Assembly (NCBI RefSeq): GCF_900103585.1
Contig: NZ_FNHV01000003.1
Coordinates: 62,001-126,000, forward strand
Reading direction: 5' to 3'
Origin: Streptomyces sp. cf386
GTDB lineage: Bacteria > Actinomycetota > Actinomycetes > Streptomycetales > Streptomycetaceae
Length of the DNA: 64,000 nt
In this document: piece after piece, positions 41,738-50,300 of the stretch
Layout of the letters: the number at the start of each line of letters is the position of its first letter
How positions within the stretch are numbered: the first letter of the stretch is position 1
The notes under the pieces: generated by a model
Databases searched by the model: none
What the model was told of the DNA's origin: nothing
The model's input: the letters and a program-made list of their open reading frames with translations, nothing else
Position numbers and translations under genes: made by a program

Positions 41738-42815
41738 TACGACGCCCCAGCAGCCACAGCAGATACGGCCCGCCGACCAGTGCGGTGAGCGCGCCGACCG
41801 GGATCTCCAGCGGGGGCAGCAGGGTACGGGCCACGAGGTCGGCGGCGACGAGCACGATCGCGCCCGTCAACGCGGCGTTGAACAGCGGGAGTTGGGGCGT
41901 ACGGGTCAGCCGCCGGGCCAGTTGCGGCGCGGTCAGCGCCACGAACCCGATCGGCCCCGCGGCCCCGGTCGCGGTGGCGGCGAGGACGACGCCGAGGACG
42001 GTGAGCCCGAGCCGCGCCCGGTCGACCCGTACGCCCAGCCCGGCCGCCGTGTCCGCGTCGAGCCCGAGCGGCCGCAGCGCCCGGCTCGCCCACACCAGGC
42101 CGGGCAGGGACAGACCCAGGACGAGGGCCAGGGGCCCCGCCTGCGCCCAGCCCCGCCCGTTGAGGCTCCCGGTCAGCCACAGCTTGATCTGTTCGGCGGC
42201 CTCCAGCTCGCTGTCGGTGAGATAGAGCTGCACGACTGCGGAGAGCGCGACCCCGATACCGACGCCGGTGAGCACGAAACGGCTCGGCTGCATGCCGTGT
42301 CGCCAGGCGAGGACGTAGACGAGGGCGGCCGCGGCGAGTCCCCCGACGACGGAGACGACGGGCATGGCTCCCGGCGCGCTCACGGCACCGGTCGCGAGCG
42401 CCAGCACGGTCGCGGCGGCGGCTCCGTGCCCGACGCCGATGACGTCCGGGCTGGCCAGCGGATTCCGGGTGACGGTCTGCACGAGAGCGCCGGCCAGCCC
42501 GAGCGCGGCGCCGACGAGGGCGCCGACGGCGATCCGGGGGACGCGCAGTTCGTTGACCACGAGGTCGTGGGGGCCGGTGCCGGTGCGCAGGGCGCGCCAG
42601 ACCTCGGGGGGCGCGATGTACGTCTGGCCCACGCAGGCCGAAGTGATCATCACGGCCGCGAGCAGGACGAGGAGGACGCCGGCCACGGCGGCGGAACGGC
42701 GGTGGAGGAGCAGGGAGACGCGGGGGTGCGGACGGAGGAGGGTGAGGCCCGCCGCCGGAGCCGTACGGCCGCGCACGGCACCGCTCCTCTCCGCCGGAGC
42801 CGTACGCCCGCTCAC
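41724..42815 (-). CDS. FecCD-family siderophore ABC permease, second subunit
   Basis: About 363 residues from GTG 42815, which overlaps the stop of the first permease gene. The family's conserved features are present: LRVPRIAVGALVGAALGLAG, VQTVTRNPLASPDVIGVGHG, LWLTGSLNGRGW and GPIGFVALTAPQLARRLTR (the coupling region to the ATPase), with about ten membrane segments. It works with the first permease and the lipoprotein as a heterodimeric importer of ferric siderophore. The start is not certain: a 39-bp tandem duplication (42753-42830) repeats the start region, so GTG 42776 is equally good by ribosome site. Confidence 0.88.
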   Translation of the reverse strand: MSGRTAPAERSGAVRGRTAPAAGLTLLRPHPRVSLLLHRRSAAVAGVLLVLLAAVMITSACVGQTYIAPPEVWRALRTGTGPHDLVVNELRVPRIAVGALVGAALGLAGALVQTVTRNPLASPDVIGVGHGAAAATVLALATGAVSAPGAMPVVSVVGGLAAAALVYVLAWRHGMQPSRFVLTGVGIGVALSAVVQLYLTDSELEAAEQIKLWLTGSLNGRGWAQAGPLALVLGLSLPGLVWASRALRPLGLDADTAAGLGVRVDRARLGLTVLGVVLAATATGAAGPIGFVALTAPQLARRLTRTPQLPLFNAALTGAIVLVAADLVARTLLPPLEIPVGALTALVGGPYLLWLLGRRTATR

Positions 42816-42830
42816 GACACCGCTCCTCTC
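42753..42830. repeat. 39-bp tandem duplication at the junction of two permease genes
   Basis: Two abutting 39-bp copies (42753-42791 and 42792-42830) differ at four positions. Each carries GAGAGGAG followed seven bases later by GTG on the minus strand, so both the ribosome site and the start codon of the second permease are duplicated in frame (13 codons). The TGA of the first permease falls in the upstream copy. Confidence 0.85.
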
Positions 42831-43798
42831 CGCCGCACCAGCACCACCAGCACCGGCACCCCGACCAGCGCCGTCATCACCCCGGCCGGCACCTCGGCCG
42901 GAGCCCGCACGACCCGCCCCACGACATCGGCCGCCAGCAGCAGCGCGGCCCCGAGCAACCCGGACAACGGCAGTACGGCCGCATACCCGCCCCGCACCAG
43001 CCGCCGGGCGAGGTGCGGCACCGCCAGCCCCACGAAGGCGACCGGTCCCGCGGCGGCCACCGCGGCGGCGGTCAGCAGGGTGGCCCCGAGCGCCGCGCAC
43101 CCCCGTACGACCGCGACCCGATGCCCCAGCGCCCGGGCCGTCTCGTCGCCCAGGGCCAACGCGTCCAGCCCCCGCGCACAGGCCAGCACCAGCACCGCCC
43201 CGGCCACCAGGAACGGCAGCATCCGTACGACCGTCCCCGCGTCCCGCCCGCTCAGCGCCCCCACCTGCCAGAACCGGAACTGGTCGAGCGTGGCCGAGCT
43301 GGAGGTGAGGACGACGGTGGTGCCGCCGGCCGTCATCGCCGACAGCGCGGTCCCTGCCAGCGCCAGCTTCACCGGCGACGCGCCGCCCCGCCCCCGTGCC
43401 GCGATCCCGTAGACCAGGCACGCGGCGACGACGGCACCGGCGAAGGCGTACCAGACGTGGCCGCCGAAGCCGTCTCCGAGACCGAGGGCGATGGCCAGGA
43501 CGACTCCCGCCGCGGCCCCCTGGCTCAGCCCGAGGATGCCGGGATCGGCGAGCGGGTTGCGGGTGACGGCCTGCAGCGCCGCCCCGGCCATGCCGAGCGC
43601 GGCACCGGCGGCCAGCCCCACCTCGGTGCGCGGCAGCCGCAGCGACCGTACGACCAGGGCGTCCGGCGAACCGCCGCCGTGCAGCAGGGCGTCGAGCACG
43701 GCGGACGGCGGCACGGCACGGGTGCCGACGGCGAGGCTGAGGACGACCGCGGCGGCCACCGCGAGGGCGGCCGCCGGAAAGGCCAGACGGGAATTCAT
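42812..43798 (-). CDS. FecCD-family siderophore ABC permease, first subunit
   Basis: About 328 residues from ATG 43798 (a GTG at 43834 would overlap the binding-protein stop and give 340; it is equally possible because other junctions in this operon are GTGA overlaps). Features: LRLPRTEVGLAAGAALGMAG, LQAVTRNPLADPGILGLSQG, FRFWQVGALSGRD and GPVAFVGLAVPHLARRLVRG, the FecCD pattern of about ten membrane segments. It pairs with the second permease to make the transport channel. There is no ATPase gene in the operon. Confidence 0.88.
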   Translation of the reverse strand: MNSRLAFPAAALAVAAAVVLSLAVGTRAVPPSAVLDALLHGGGSPDALVVRSLRLPRTEVGLAAGAALGMAGAALQAVTRNPLADPGILGLSQGAAAGVVLAIALGLGDGFGGHVWYAFAGAVVAACLVYGIAARGRGGASPVKLALAGTALSAMTAGGTTVVLTSSSATLDQFRFWQVGALSGRDAGTVVRMLPFLVAGAVLVLACARGLDALALGDETARALGHRVAVVRGCAALGATLLTAAAVAAAGPVAFVGLAVPHLARRLVRGGYAAVLPLSGLLGAALLLAADVVGRVVRAPAEVPAGVMTALVGVPVLVVLVRRRGAVS

Positions 43799-43830
43799 CG
43801 CCCGCGCACGCGACTCATGCCGTACGCGGC

Positions 43831-44904
43831 TCACTTGCCGATGTGCTCGGCGAGCTGCCGTACGACCAGACGCGCCGCCGTGGGACCGGCGTTGAGGTAC
43901 CACGGGTCGTCGTCCACCTTGACCGCGTGCCCGGCCTCGACGGCCTTCATCGACTTCCACAGCGGCCCGGCCACGACGCTCGCGGCGTCCGTCTTCGCCG
44001 CGTCCCCCTGCACGGAGTAGAAGATCCAGTCACCGTCGGCGGTGTCGACGCTCTCGGGGCCGATGTCCTCCGAAATGGCGTTGAACTGCTGGGACTTGGG
44101 CCGCTTCAACCCCATGTCCACGGCGATGGACCCGGTGAAGGACGAGACCCCGAACATCCGGGTCCGGTCGGGCGTGAACCGCACCATGGAGACGGCGGGG
44201 TCGCCTTCGGCCTCCTGCCCCGCCTTCCCGGCGTCGGCAACGATGTCATCGAGCAACTCCTGCGCCTGCTGCCCCTTGCCGACGGCCTCGCCGACGAGCA
44301 GCAGGTCGCGCTTCCAGTTGATGCCGTTGCCGGCGGTGATCACGGTGGGCGCGATCTTCGACAGCTTGGGGTAGAGGTCGCCGAGGGAGTCGTTGGCGAG
44401 GATCAGGTCGGGCTTCGCGGCGGCCAGCGTCTCCAGGTTGGGCGCCTGCCGGGTGCCCACGTCGGTCATCCCGTCGAGCCGCGCCTTGTCCTTGGGGAAG
44501 GCGTCGGCGAGGTAGTCCGGCACGAGGCCGGCGTTGTCGGCGCGGGTGGTGGCCGTGGGCACGAGGCCGAGGGAGAGCAGGTCGTCGAGCTGGCCGGTGC
44601 TGAGGACGGCGATCTTCTCGGGCTCGGCCTTGAGGGTCGTACCGCCCTTGAAGTGCTTGACGGTGCGCGGGAAGTCGCCGTCCTTGTCGGTGTCGGCGCC
44701 CATGCCGTCGGCGAGGGCGCTGGGCGCGGCGGAGGGCCCTTCGCCACCGGCGGCGCCGATCACCTCGCTGCGCGAGCCGTCCTCTTTCTCGGCGCCGCTC
44801 CCACCGCCGTCCGCCGAGGTCGAGCAGCCGACGAGCAGCCCTCCGACGACGGCCGTGGCCAGGACGGCCCTCGCTCCGACGGCCCTCATTCCGACTGCAC
44901 GCAC
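43831..44904 (-). CDS. Siderophore-binding lipoprotein (periplasmic-binding, FecB/FhuD class)
   Basis: About 357 residues. The signal peptide ends in the lipobox LLVGCST, so Cys is lipidated and the protein sits on the outer membrane face. The fold markers of class III binding proteins are present: PEKIAVLSTGQLDDLLSLGL, ETLAAAKPDLILANDSLGDL, KIAPTVITAG and a long spanning helix. It captures ferric siderophore and docks on the two FecCD permeases. GTG 44904 is favoured, with GGGAG five bases upstream; starts at 44889 or 44916 also occur. An iron box is 36 bp upstream. Confidence 0.9.
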   Translation of the reverse strand: MRAVGMRAVGARAVLATAVVGGLLVGCSTSADGGGSGAEKEDGSRSEVIGAAGGEGPSAAPSALADGMGADTDKDGDFPRTVKHFKGGTTLKAEPEKIAVLSTGQLDDLLSLGLVPTATTRADNAGLVPDYLADAFPKDKARLDGMTDVGTRQAPNLETLAAAKPDLILANDSLGDLYPKLSKIAPTVITAGNGINWKRDLLLVGEAVGKGQQAQELLDDIVADAGKAGQEAEGDPAVSMVRFTPDRTRMFGVSSFTGSIAVDMGLKRPKSQQFNAISEDIGPESVDTADGDWIFYSVQGDAAKTDAASVVAGPLWKSMKAVEAGHAVKVDDDPWYLNAGPTAARLVVRQLAEHIGK

Positions 44905-44939
44905 GACGACTCCCACGATTCACGATCACCAGTTAGCAA

Positions 44940-44959
44940 TTAGGCAAGGCTTACCTTAA
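44940..44959 (-). promoter_or_regulatory. Iron box (DmdR/IdeR operator) of the siderophore operon
   Basis: The sequence TTAGGCAAGGCTTACCTTAA has half sites GGCAAG/CTTACC around a central G, close to the known consensus TTAGGTTAGGCTAACCTAA. It lies just before the binding-protein gene, so the operon should be repressed by Fe2+-DmdR1 and induced in iron starvation. Confidence 0.85.
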
Positions 44960-45108
44960 CCCGATCACCTCTAGGCGGAACGCGCGGCTCCGGTGGCTGA
45001 GTACCAGAGGAGTACGGCCGCCCCTCCCTACGGCCGATGTGCCGCGCAACCGGCCCGCCTAGCGTGAAAGCAGGCCAGTCCGAACCGTGCACACGTGGAG
45101 GCAGCCCG

Positions 45109-45492
45109 ATGACCGTCCAGCTCAACCACACCATCGTCGCCGCGCACGACAAGGAGGCGTCGGCCCGGTTCCTCGCGGACATCCTGGGCCTGCGGGTGAG
45201 TCCGCAGTACGGCCCCTTCATCCCGGTCGAGATCCCGGGCGGCGTGACGCTGGACTACCTGGACTCGCCCGGCACCATCGCGCCGCAGCACTACGCGTTC
45301 CTGGTGTCGGAGGACGAATTCGACGCGATCTTCGGCCGTATCCGGCAGGCCGGCCTGAGGTACTGGGCCGACCCCTTCCACAGCCGCCCCGGCGAGATCA
45401 ACCACAACGACGGCGGCCGCGGCGCCTACTTCGACGACCCGAGCGGCCACAACCTGGAGATCCTGACGAGGCCGTACGGGAGTGGGGGCTGA
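45109..45492 (+). CDS. VOC-family (glyoxalase/bleomycin-resistance-fold) protein
   Basis: 127 residues. The fold begins LNHTIVAAHDKEASARFLAD, with metal-ligand candidates His (LNHTIV), His (QHYAFLV) and Glu (HNLEILTRPY); the order of repeated beta-alpha-beta elements is that of VOC enzymes. The exact reaction is unknown; lyases, dioxygenases and resistance proteins share the fold. ATG 45109 has GGAGG eight bases upstream. It stands between the siderophore operon and the haemoglobin fusion. Confidence 0.88.
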   Translation: MTVQLNHTIVAAHDKEASARFLADILGLRVSPQYGPFIPVEIPGGVTLDYLDSPGTIAPQHYAFLVSEDEFDAIFGRIRQAGLRYWADPFHSRPGEINHNDGGRGAYFDDPSGHNLEILTRPYGSGG

Positions 45493-45504
45493 CCGGGGTG
45501 GCCG

Positions 45505-46275
45505 TCAGCCCTGATACGGCGGTGCGGCCCCCCAGTTCCACTTCGGCACCGGCTGCTCGGCCGGCGCCACCGCGTCCGGACCCGAGAAGTACACCGCCAG
45601 CCGCGTCCCCCACTCCACATACGCCAGGAACGCCGAGCGGAACTCCGCGTCCGTCGGCAGGCCCGCCTCGTCGGCCGCGTCCTGGATGAGGTTGACCCAG
45701 CGGCGGCGCTGGGGCTCGGTGATCCCCCGGCCCATGTGCTTGGCGACCATGTGGCCGTGGCCGCCCTGGGTCTCGGAGTAGGCGGGCGGGCCGCCGAAGA
45801 CCTCGCCGAGCCAGAGCGCCACGTGCTGCGCGTGGGCGGGGTCCAGGTTGGCGAACAGCGGGGCCAGCAGGTCGTCCTTGAGGACCTTGTCGTAGAAGGC
45901 CGAGGTGAGGCGGCCGAACGCCTCCGCGCCGCCCGCCCAGGCGTACAGCGTCGGCACCGACGCGCCCGCCCCGCGCACCGTCGTCGGCTTGTAGTGGCGC
46001 ATCTCCTCGATGTGCGTGATGTAGGAACGGATCTCGGCGAGGAAGTCGGGGAACAGCTCCGACTTGCGGAAACCCTCGACGTGGTCCTCCGTCGACGTCC
46101 AGGTGATGCGCAGGACGTAGTGCTCGAAGTCCTCCTCGCAGCGGGCGAGTTCGTAGTCGACGCAGTGCGGGGACGCGGCCAACTGGGCAGCGGCGCGGGT
46201 GTAGGCGGCGAGGAACTCCGCCGACTTCTGCTCGGGGATGCGGTACCGGATGTATTCGACCGTGTGAGCCGTCAT
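45505..46275 (-). CDS. Fusion of an antibiotic-biosynthesis-monooxygenase domain to a group II truncated haemoglobin
   Basis: 256 residues. Residues about 1-100 are an ABM-type dimeric ferredoxin-like domain (EYIRYRIPEQKSAEFLAAYT, HYVLRITWTSTEDHVEGF, then YITHIEEMRHYKP). Residues about 105-240 are a trHbO-class globin (TLYAWAGGAEAFGRLTSAFY, LLAPLFANLDPAHAQHVALW and the proximal-His region HMVAKHMGRGIT). Such chimeras are known from Streptomyces. The globin could supply O2 or handle NO or peroxide for the monooxygenase-like part; this is inference. The ATG 46275 overlaps the end of a YceI remnant by four bases. Confidence 0.9.
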   Translation of the reverse strand: MTAHTVEYIRYRIPEQKSAEFLAAYTRAAAQLAASPHCVDYELARCEEDFEHYVLRITWTSTEDHVEGFRKSELFPDFLAEIRSYITHIEEMRHYKPTTVRGAGASVPTLYAWAGGAEAFGRLTSAFYDKVLKDDLLAPLFANLDPAHAQHVALWLGEVFGGPPAYSETQGGHGHMVAKHMGRGITEPQRRRWVNLIQDAADEAGLPTDAEFRSAFLAYVEWGTRLAVYFSGPDAVAPAEQPVPKWNWGAAPPYQG

Positions 46276-46556
46276 GGCCTCACAGAAACACGAAATCCGA
46301 CCGGACGCTCGCACTCCGGCACGTCCGTCGGCCAGGACCGCCGGATCACGGCGACGTCGAGCTCCAGCACCACCTTCCGGCCGATCAGCCGGCCATCCCA
46401 ACTGACGCCCCAGCCGTGGCGGTTGATGATCGCGCTGCCCTTGAAGCCGGTCCGACCTATCTGCTCCACCCCGGTGGAGGTGAAGGTCATGGTCGCGTGG
46501 TGGTCGGTGTCGAGGAAGTCGCCGCTGCGCAGATGGTCGTCGTTGAGCGCGATCAT
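46272..46556 (-). pseudogene. Truncated YceI-family remnant
   Basis: 94 codons. It retains the YceI fragments HLRSGDFLDTDHHATMTFTS and GFKGSAIINRHGWGVSWDGR, but the first roughly 70 residues of a normal 170-190-residue YceI protein are missing, as are about 40 residues between the two fragments. The family is an isoprenoid-binding lipocalin-like fold, and the fragments could not form the full barrel. It starts at the same place as the left end of a broken sigma gene (46560), so a single deletion probably removed both 5' ends and the promoter between them. Confidence 0.7.
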
Positions 46557-46559
46557 GAG

Positions 46560-47216
46560 CGAGCGCCGTCAGCTGATCAACGGGTCCGGCGGGAGAGCTA
46601 CGTGGGCGAGTGGGTTCCCGAGCCGCCGGCCGACCGTACGGAGTGGATCGACGGGGGACGGGGGCCGGCCCGGCGGACCCCGCGGACCGCGTCACCCTCG
46701 ACGAGTCGGTCAACATGGCCTTCCTCGTCGTGCTCGAATCGATGACCCCGGCCGAGCGCGTCGCGTTCGTCCTGCACGACGTCTTCCGGTACTCGTTCGC
46801 GGAGGTGGCCGAGATCGTCGGCCGTACGCCGGTGGCCTGCCGTCAGCTGGCCTCCTCGGCCCGCCGCGCCGAAGTCGTCCGGGACTTCAAGGAGGCCTGG
46901 GAGGCCAAGGACCTGGAGGCCCTGGTCCGCGTTCTCGACCCCGACGCCGCGGCGGTCGGCGACGGCGGCGGCCTGGTCAGCGCGGTGCTCCACCCGGTCG
47001 AGGGCGGCGAGCGGATCGCGCGTCACTTCGTCGGTCTCGCCGGCCGGGCGCCCTCCGTGGAGATCCTGGAGCGCACGGTCAACGCCCAGCCCGGCCTGGT
47101 GGTGCGGCAGGACGGCGTCACGGTGACGGTGCTGGCTTCGACGTCGTCGGCGACCGGATCAAGCACGTCTGGGTGGTCCGGAACCCGAGAAGCTCCGGCC
47201 CTGGACGACGGTCTGA
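46560..47216 (+). pseudogene. Broken ECF41-like (SigJ-type) sigma factor gene
   Basis: Fragments in three frames together spell a sigma factor with the SnoaL-like C-terminal domain: VRRESYVGEWVPEPPADRTE, VTLDESVNMAFLVVLESMTP, VFRYSFAEVAEIVGRTPVAC (region 4), PGLVVRQDGVTVTVLA, then FDVVGDRIKHVWVVRNP, then EKLRPWTTV and a stop at 47216. Frames change near 46665, 47138 and 47186; the last two look like single-base losses (VLAFDV and NPEKL are restored by one base each). Region 2 and the 5' end are absent, and about 15 residues after SSARR are missing. It cannot make a working sigma factor. Confidence 0.75.
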
Positions 47217-47248
47217 CGCACCGACGCCCCCGGCGGCCCCGGCGCACA

Positions 47249-47289
47249 CGAAGGCCCCGCCGGAAGCAGCGCCTCCGGCGGGGCCTTCG
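47249..47289 (-). terminator. Long hairpin after the subtilisin gene
   Basis: A perfect 16-bp stem CGAAGGCCCCGCCGGA / TCCGGCGGGGCCTTCG with a nine-base loop. It follows the stop of the minus-strand protease gene by 13 bases. There is no T run, as is common in Streptomyces. Confidence 0.8.
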
Positions 47290-47301
47290 CTCAGTGATCT
47301 C

Positions 47302-50300
47302 CTACTTCGCGTAGTACGCGTTGTAGATCGAGATCGTCGACTTGTTGCCCTTCTTGTCGGCGATCTTGGCGTGGAAGGAGATGGCCTTCCCCTTCGCCGG
47401 GTTCTTCACGGTGATCTTGCCGTTCTTGACCTCGAGCTTCTTCCAGGTCTGCCCGTAGTCGTACGACACGTACACGTGCAGCGACTTGAGGTTGCTGCCC
47501 GCGGCCGCACCCACGACGGTGACCGGGAACGTCTCCTTCTTGTCGGCCACGACCCGGCTGTCCAGGCCGGTCTTGGCGTTGAAGCGGACCGTGGAGGCCG
47601 GGAGCACGACCTGCTCGGCGGCCGACTTCTTGGAGCGGAAGGTCCAGCTCGCGTCGATCCGCGTGGAGGCGGCCGCGACCTTGACGCTCCGCTTGACCGA
47701 GGTCGTCAGCTTGTACTCGGCGTCCGCGGCCGGGACCTTGAACGGCTCACCGAACAGCGGGTCCTGATTGGTGCCGATCTTGGTGCCGTTGCGGTACAGG
47801 TTCGTGGTCACCGCGGTGAAGACCGACGAGCCGGCGTGCTTGTTGGCATCGGCGAACAGGGGCAGCGAGCCGTAGATCTCGTTGCCCTCGCGGAAGAGGC
47901 CGAAGTACTTGTTGAGGTGCGGGCCGAAGACCGCGGTGTTGAAGGTCTTCGAGTAGCTCTGACCCGCCTTGAAGGTCTGCGGGTCGCCCAGTGAGTAGTA
48001 GGCGTCGCTGATCGGGACGCCGTCCGGGTCCTTGCCGGCGTACTGCTCGAAGTCGAAGGTCCACTGGATCTTGTCCGACGTCGACAGGTACACCGTCCGC
48101 GAACCGGGCAGCTTCTGCTCGACCGGTATGCCGATCGCGGCGTCCTCGGGGAAGACCCCGATGGGCAGCAGGGCGCCGGTCTTGTTCGGGGCCGAGGCAC
48201 CGAGGTTGTTCTTCACCTTGGCGAGATCGCCCGCCTTGAAGTGGCGGACCTTGTTGCCCTGGATCTTCTTGACCTTGGTGGTGGTGGCGACGTCGTACTC
48301 GGTGTCGGCACCCTTGGTCCACTGGCCGCTCCAGGTCTGGGTGAGACCGCTCGGGATCTCCGGGCCCAGGTGCGCCATCCGCAGGTTGGCGAAGGAGTCG
48401 AGGCTGACGCTGACGCCGGCGACCGCCGCGGCGTAGTAGTAGTTGATGCTGGCGGACACCGGCTTGGCCTGGGCGTCCGGCACGGTGATGTCGGCGCTCT
48501 TGGCGGTCCGGGCGTCGATCGTCACCGAGGTGTTCTTGGTGACGCTCAGCTTCGGCTGGACCAGCCAGTCGAGGCCGCCCTCCAGGTTCACCCAGTCCTT
48601 GGCGATCCAGGCGTCCAGCAGATACGTGCCCTTGGGCAGCCGCATCTTGGTGGTACCGGACTCGGCGAGCGGCACCTGGTAGGCGCGGTCGGCCGCCAGG
48701 CCCGTGTAGCCGAACAGGGCGGTGTTGTACTCGGGGGCCGGGTTGCCGTCCTTGCCGATGTGCTTGACGGTGACGTCGTACGACTCCATCTCACGCTGCA
48801 CCGCGGCGCCCGTACGGACACTCTGCCCGCCGCCCGTCGCGGTCACATACGCGGAGTAGGCGCCGTCGAGCGTGCCGCCCAGCTTGGTGTTGACGGTGAA
48901 GTCGACGGAGGCCTTGCCGCCCGCCGGCACCGTCACCTTCGTCGCGCCGAGCTTGAAGAAGCCGGCGGGAGCCGCCTGGCCCTTGGGGTCGGTGGCGGTC
49001 GAGGAGAGCGTGAGCGTGACGTCCTCGGTACCGAGGTTGCGGTACGTCAGCGCCTTGGTGACCGGCGTGTCGTCGGTGTGCGGCCAGGCCTGCGTGCCGA
49101 AGCTCACCGACACCGGGTCGGCGATCACGGTCTGCTTGATGGCCTTGTCGACCTGGATACGACCCGAACCCTGCTGGAACGGCGTGTACTTGCCGCCCTT
49201 CGTGGAACCGGTCAGCGCGCCCTTGAGCTCGGCGTACGTCCAGTCCGGGTGCTGCTGCTTGAGGATCGCCGCCGCGCCCGCGACATGCGGGGTCGCCATG
49301 GACGTACCGGAAATGGTCAGGTAGCCGGCCGGATTCTCGCCGACTTCCTGCTCGATGAGGCTGCCCTTGGCGGACGCGGCCGTGATGTCCACGCCCGGTG
49401 CGGTGACGTCCGGCTTGATGGCACCGTCGCCGAGCCGGGGGCCGGTGCTGGACCAGGGCGCGAGCACGTCCTTGTCGTCGACGGCGCCGACGGTGAGGGC
49501 GGCCTCGGCGCTGCCCGGCGAACCGACCGTCTCCGGGCCGGAGTTGCCCGCGGCGATCGCGAACAGAATCCCCTTCTCGGCGGACAGCTTGTTGACCGCC
49601 GCCTCCAGCGGGTCGATCTCCGGGGTGTCGCCGCCGCCCAGGCTCATGTTGACGACCTGGGCGCCCTGCTCGGCCGCCCACTCCATGCCGGCGAGGATGC
49701 CGGAGTCGTCGCCGAAGCCCTGGTCGTCGAGGACCTTGCCGTTGAGGATGTCGGCGCCGGGCGCCACACCCTTGAACTTGCCGCCCGACTTGGCGCCGGT
49801 GCCCGCCGCGATGGACGCGACGTGCGTGCCGTGGCCGACCTTGTCCTCGGCGGTGGCGGCCGGCGTGAAGTTCTTGGCCGCGATCACCTGGTCCTTGAGG
49901 TCCGGGTGGGTCGCGTCGACGCCGGTGTCGAGTACGGCGATCTTGACGCCCTTGCCGTCGTAGCCGGCCTCCCACGCCTTGGGGGCGCCGATCTGCGGCA
50001 CGGACTTGTCGAGGCTGGCCTTGCGGACGCCGTCGAGCCAGACGTGCGCGATGCCGGAGGTCGCCTTGTCGCCGTTGGTGAGCGCGTCCCACAGCTCGGG
50101 CGCGTCCTGGTGCGCGGTCTGCACCGCGTCCGCGTTCAGGGACTTCAGGGTCCGGCGCAGCTTGCCCGCGTCCCGGACGTCCGCCTTGGCGCCGGCTGCG
50201 GCGCCCTGGTAGCCGACGATGACCTTCAGGCCCTTGGCCTGGGAGGCGCGGGTCTCGGACTTGGCCAGTTCGGTGATGTCGAACAGCCGCTGGTCGAGCT

